A stretch of 7,268 nt of DNA from Desulfobacteria bacterium. GTDB taxonomy: Bacteria; Desulfobacterota; Desulfobacteria; Desulfobacterales; C00003060. The notes beneath the pieces were generated by a model. That model was given only the letters and a program-made list of their open reading frames with translations. It did no database searches and was not told where the DNA came from. Shown here piece after piece: positions 4,721 to 7,268 of this stretch. The stretch lies in the NCBI GenBank assembly GCA_030145035.1, contig JAQYWL010000232.1, positions 1 to 7,268 on the forward strand, written 5' to 3'. Numbering within the stretch: position 1 is the stretch's first letter; every line of letters starts with the position of its first letter. The position numbers and the translations under genes were made by a program.

Positions 4721-5689
4721 CTAGCACCTCTGTTCAATCCTAATGGCCTTATTACCCTTTGTAACTCCCGCACGTCCTTTGAGTTTTGGCACACCTTCAA
4801 CCTTTGCAACTAAAAGATCGTTCGTGTCCTGCTGAAGTTGGATCACATCACCAACCTTGAGGCCAAGAAGTCGGTGTCCCGTTATCCGTCCGGTGCCAAG
4901 TTCTGCTCTAACTTCTACCATGATATCCTTAATCCGTTTTTGCAGGCGTTTCTTCCAGCCTAGATCCATCTCCAATTCATCGCCCTGGAACCCTACACGC
5001 AGCTTATCCCGGATTGGTTCAATGGTTGAGTAAGGAATGCACAGCTTTAGAAGGCCCGGCACCCCATCCAGCTCCACGTTGATGCCGGTCACGGTAACCA
5101 AATCGTTGGGAAGCGCAATACCGGCAAATTGTGGATTCATCTCTGACCGTACATAGCTCATTGAGATCTCATGAACCGGCCTCCAGGCCTGTGCAAGGTC
5201 CTCCAGATACACTCTAATGACATTTTGTATCATCCTGTTCTCTATGGCAGTATACTCTCGCCCCTCAATCTTGACATCCTCTGAGGCTTTTCCGCCAAAA
5301 TAGGATTCAATAAGATTGAACGCTAGTCGACTTTCCAAGACCACAAGCGCATGTCCTTTAAGGGGTTCCATCCGAAAAATATGCAGACTTGTGGGTACCG
5401 GAAGCGATTGGTGGAATTTTTCAAAGTTTACCATGCCAACTGAGTCGACGCTGACATCCACCATCCTTCGGACGAGGGTGGAAAGGCTCGTCGCGAAACC
5501 CACGCAAAAGCGTCCGTTAATCATATCAAAGGCAGGCATACGGGTATCAATAATTCGATCCTGACCGGTGAAATCATAACGGATGACCTCATCCGAACTC
5601 ACTGGCGTGTCGGTTTCGGCAGCAACCTCTCCTTCTGTTAGCCCCTTGAGCAGGCTGTCGACTTCGTCTTGTGATAAGATATTAGCCAT
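4721..5689 (-). CDS. fliM: FliM, flagellar motor switch protein
   Basis: FliM connects FliG to FliN in the C-ring and binds phosphorylated CheY. The 322-residue length is typical. ILSQDEVDSLLKG (4-16) is the N-terminal CheY-binding helix, followed by an acidic linker. The middle domain holds TLVRRMVDV (71-79), LPVPTSLHIFRMEPLKG (96-112) and LIESYFGGKA (126-135), including the conserved GG. The C-terminal SpoA domain spans about 240-320, with ELGTGRITGHRLLGLKVGDVI and VEGVPKLKGRAG. The presence of the CheY-binding motif indicates a chemotaxis-controlled motor. The ATG at 5689-5687 overlaps the fliL stop by one base (TAATG) and has no strong Shine-Dalgarno, so translation is probably coupled to fliL. 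Confidence 0.98.
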   Translation of the reverse strand: MANILSQDEVDSLLKGLTEGEVAAETDTPVSSDEVIRYDFTGQDRIIDTRMPAFDMINGRFCVGFATSLSTLVRRMVDVSVDSVGMVNFEKFHQSLPVPTSLHIFRMEPLKGHALVVLESRLAFNLIESYFGGKASEDVKIEGREYTAIENRMIQNVIRVYLEDLAQAWRPVHEISMSYVRSEMNPQFAGIALPNDLVTVTGINVELDGVPGLLKLCIPYSTIEPIRDKLRVGFQGDELEMDLGWKKRLQKRIKDIMVEVRAELGTGRITGHRLLGLKVGDVIQLQQDTNDLLVAKVEGVPKLKGRAGVTKGNKAIRIEQRC

Positions 5690-6216
5690 TATTGCACAAC
5701 AAACTCTGTAAAATAGATCGTCCGAATGCCACCACCCGGCAAGATCTGATTAATCCGTACAATCAAGTCGTTTTTGAGTCGAAGTTTTCCCTCCGGTTTA
5801 CTGATATCTTCAAAGGATTTGCTGGTAAGAAGCAGCAAAATCGCATCCCTTAATTGTGGGGTACGTCGAGTCAATTTCTTTGTGATCTCGTCGTTTTCAA
5901 CCTCAAATTCGATTGTTGTCTTAAGATATCGTTTGCCTTCCCTGTCGAGCAAATTAACAATAAAGGAATCCATTTTATAGATACTCCCGAATGTTTCATC
6001 CCTGACTTGTGCCGTGCTTTGCGTGGTTTCTTCTGTCTGCGGGTTATTCCTGTCGAGGAATCTTTTAGCCAAAACGAAATCCCATGCCGCATAACCTCCA
6101 CCGCCCAAAACCAGAACCACAACCCCAATGATTATCCATTTCTTGGGAAACCCCTTGGACTCAGTCCCTGTCCCGGCGTCTTTTTCTTCTTCTAATTCCT
6201 TGTCTTCCTCTGCCAT
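5689..6216 (-). CDS. fliL: FliL, flagellar basal body-associated protein
   Basis: FliL is a single-pass inner-membrane protein whose periplasmic domain associates with the stator and supports torque. The 175 residues comprise a short acidic cytoplasmic tail (1-20), a membrane helix (about 27-49, with a GGGGY stretch) and a periplasmic domain with family features YKMDSFIVNLLDREGKRYLKTTIEFEV (80-106), RRTPQLRDAILLLLTSKSFEDI (117-138), G..RLK..L..RIN..L (143-159) and a terminal IYFTEFVVQ. The ATG at 6216-6214 has a full AGGAGGT Shine-Dalgarno. Its stop overlaps the fliM start. Confidence 0.96.
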   Translation of the reverse strand: MAEEDKELEEEKDAGTGTESKGFPKKWIIIGVVVLVLGGGGYAAWDFVLAKRFLDRNNPQTEETTQSTAQVRDETFGSIYKMDSFIVNLLDREGKRYLKTTIEFEVENDEITKKLTRRTPQLRDAILLLLTSKSFEDISKPEGKLRLKNDLIVRINQILPGGGIRTIYFTEFVVQ

Positions 6217-6220
6217 CTCG

Positions 6221-6227
6221 ACCTCCT
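6221..6227 (-). promoter_or_regulatory. Consensus ribosome binding site of fliL
   Basis: AGGAGGT on the minus strand lies 4 nt before the fliL ATG. It is the only full-consensus Shine-Dalgarno in the window and fixes the fliL start. It suggests fliL can be translated strongly and independently of motB, from which it is separated by an octamer array. Confidence 0.85.
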
Positions 6228-6236
6228 AACAATAAA

Positions 6237-6265
6237 TCAATCCCTCAATCCCTCAATCCCTCAAT
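6237..6265. repeat. Octamer array (TCAATCCC)3.6 at the end of motB
   Basis: Three perfect TCAATCCC units (6237-6260) are followed by TCAAT, which runs into the motB gene. On the coding strand the unit is GGGATTGA, and the TGA of the first partial unit is the motB stop codon. The array ends 9 bp before the fliL Shine-Dalgarno. Confidence 0.92.
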
Positions 6266-7061
6266 TCTTTTTGATTATGATCTCCACGCGTCTGTTTTTC
6301 TGGCGGCCCTCCTTTATGTTATTCGGAAACCGTGGCCTCAAGTCACCGTATCCCCCAACGGCAAATCTCTCAGGAGAAAGCCCCTCCTTTTCAACAAAAT
6401 AACCGTGCACGCTCAAAGCGCGATAGAGAGAAAGCTCCCAGTTCGATCGATAACGATCGCTTCTTGTGGGCACGTTGTCTGTATGTCCCATGATGAGCAC
6501 ATCGTTAGGAATAGAATCAAGGACTTCAGCAATCCAATCAAGTAGCGGAAAAACAGTTGGCTTGATATCAGCTTCTCCTGAATCGAACAGAACCATTTGT
6601 TGAAGGGTTATGATGACTCCCCTTTCATCTTCCGAGATGCCAATAACCTCTTTCAAACGTTCCAGCATCTCATCGTGCTCGGCATCACCTTCCAGGGCCA
6701 AGACATCTTCTAATATCTCAAGGTTGGTGACGTTGATATCTTTTTTGTCTTCGATTATCTGACGGTAACGATCTTTCAAAACACTTATCATATCCAAATC
6801 AAGAGATTCCATAGGACCACCGGCTCCCTTGTGCATTATATCGCGTGCAGTTCTTACCCGCTCCGTATCAGAAAACTCCAAAGGACCGATAGCACCCCTG
6901 AAAATACTGAACATGGTTTTTAGCGCCTTCGCATCCATTGACGACATGGACAGAAGCATGACAAAAAAAGTCAAAAGGAGCATGAGCAGATCTCCGAATG
7001 TCACCATCCATAGAGTGGTGTCCATTTTAGGTCCGTCGTCTTTGGTGTTGTCTTTTTTCAT
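6261..7061 (-). CDS. motB: MotB-family stator protein (PomB-like transmembrane segment)
   Basis: MotB-family proteins couple ion flow to flagellar rotation and anchor the stator to peptidoglycan. The 266 residues comprise a short basic/acidic cytoplasmic tail, one membrane helix (about 17-41) and a periplasmic OmpA-like domain (about 150-262). D24 in WMVTFGDLLMLLLTFFVMLL is the ion-carrying Asp of the family. The segment, including the SMSSMD end, resembles the sodium-type PomB more than E. coli MotB; this is a similarity judged by eye. Peptidoglycan-binding landmarks are GHTDNVP (192-198), SNWELS (206-211), FAVGGYGDLRPRFPN (233-247) and KNRRVEIII (255-263). The acidic linker (about 85-145) is unremarkable. 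The ATG at 7061-7059 lies 5 bp after the stop of the upstream MotB-like gene. No MotA lies within the window; one would be expected further right. Confidence 0.93.
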   Translation of the reverse strand: MKKDNTKDDGPKMDTTLWMVTFGDLLMLLLTFFVMLLSMSSMDAKALKTMFSIFRGAIGPLEFSDTERVRTARDIMHKGAGGPMESLDLDMISVLKDRYRQIIEDKKDINVTNLEILEDVLALEGDAEHDEMLERLKEVIGISEDERGVIITLQQMVLFDSGEADIKPTVFPLLDWIAEVLDSIPNDVLIMGHTDNVPTRSDRYRSNWELSLYRALSVHGYFVEKEGLSPERFAVGGYGDLRPRFPNNIKEGRQKNRRVEIIIKKN

Positions 7062-7066
7062 TGCTT

Positions 7067-7268
7067 CTAATCAAACATACGAAATAAAAACCTCTTAAAC
7101 ACAAAAAATCGGGATGAGCCTTCCTGAGAAATCTCTTTGAGCCTTGCCTTCGAGCTATGATCCAGAATAATGTCGACCCGGCGGTTCTGAGCCCTTGTCT
7201 GTCTTGTTTTGTTGCTTGCAATGGGCTTATACTCTCCACAGCCATGAGCTGTCAGACGCATAGGAGCG
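7067..7268 (-). CDS. MotB/OmpA-family protein, C-terminal fragment (5' end outside window)
   Basis: Only the last 67 codons are present; the frame stays open through the right edge and ends with TAG at 7069-7067. The segment MRLTAHGCGEYKPIASN, followed by TRQTRAQNRRVDIIL, is the end of an OmpA/MotB peptidoglycan-binding domain (pattern GxGExxPIAxN...R..NRRV.I.L). A basic tail of about 30 residues (DHSSKARLKEISQEGSSRFF...) extends beyond the domain. A Cys stands where Tyr or Phe is common in the GYGE turn. The membrane helix that would show it to be a true stator protein is not visible. Location and tight 5-bp spacing to motB suggest a second MotB-type stator subunit. Confidence 0.85.
   Translation of the reverse strand, partial: APMRLTAHGCGEYKPIASNKTRQTRAQNRRVDIILDHSSKARLKEISQEGSSRFFVFKRFLFRMFD

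Noticed and set aside
4705..4809. Longer FliN beginning inside fliM
   Set aside because: It would overlap fliM by 89 bp; the ATG at 4704 has a good Shine-Dalgarno and matches the usual FliN length.
6444..6459. Paired CGATCG palindromes
   Set aside because: They lie in conserved motB codons (RSDRYRSNWE region), so codon content explains them.

Overview
The window carries the central part of a bacterial flagellar operon. Every gene lies on the minus strand, so the reading order runs from the right edge to the left. The order is: C-terminal end of a MotB/OmpA-type protein, motB, fliL, fliM, fliN, fliO, fliP, fliQ, fliR, flhB. After a repeat-filled gap comes an unrelated histidine-phosphatase-family gene that runs off the left edge. 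No plus-strand gene is supported.

The genes form a functional set. The MotB-like proteins supply stator subunits. FliL is a stator-associated membrane protein. FliM and FliN form the switch/C-ring. FliO, FliP, FliQ, FliR and FlhB build the flagellar type III export gate. Most junctions are tight: fliL/fliM share one base (TAATG), fliO/fliP overlap by 11 bp, fliP/fliQ are 1 bp apart, and the two MotB-like genes are 5 bp apart. This suggests co-transcription and translational coupling from a promoter beyond the right edge. flhA is not next to flhB here.

The organism is a Gram-negative flagellated bacterium. The gene order, the tandem MotB-like genes and the style of the intergenic repeats suggest a deltaproteobacterium (Desulfobacterota, perhaps a sulfate reducer). 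That is inference, and no marker in the window proves it.

The striking part is the non-coding DNA. Several gaps contain short tandem arrays with a 7- or 8-bp period but unrelated unit sequences: GGTTATT, TGCCTAC-like, GGTGTCA, CTGAAAC/CTGAACA, TGGAGTGA/TCCATCAC, NNAATCC and TCAATCCC. One further heptamer array (GAGCAAA) lies inside fliP and encodes the hydrophobic core of its signal peptide. Small perfect hairpins with 3-nt loops sit in the fliN-fliO and fliR-flhB gaps. Other points of note are NPVH in place of the usual NPTH autocleavage motif in FlhB, and a consensus-perfect sigma-54-type motif on the plus strand inside fliR.
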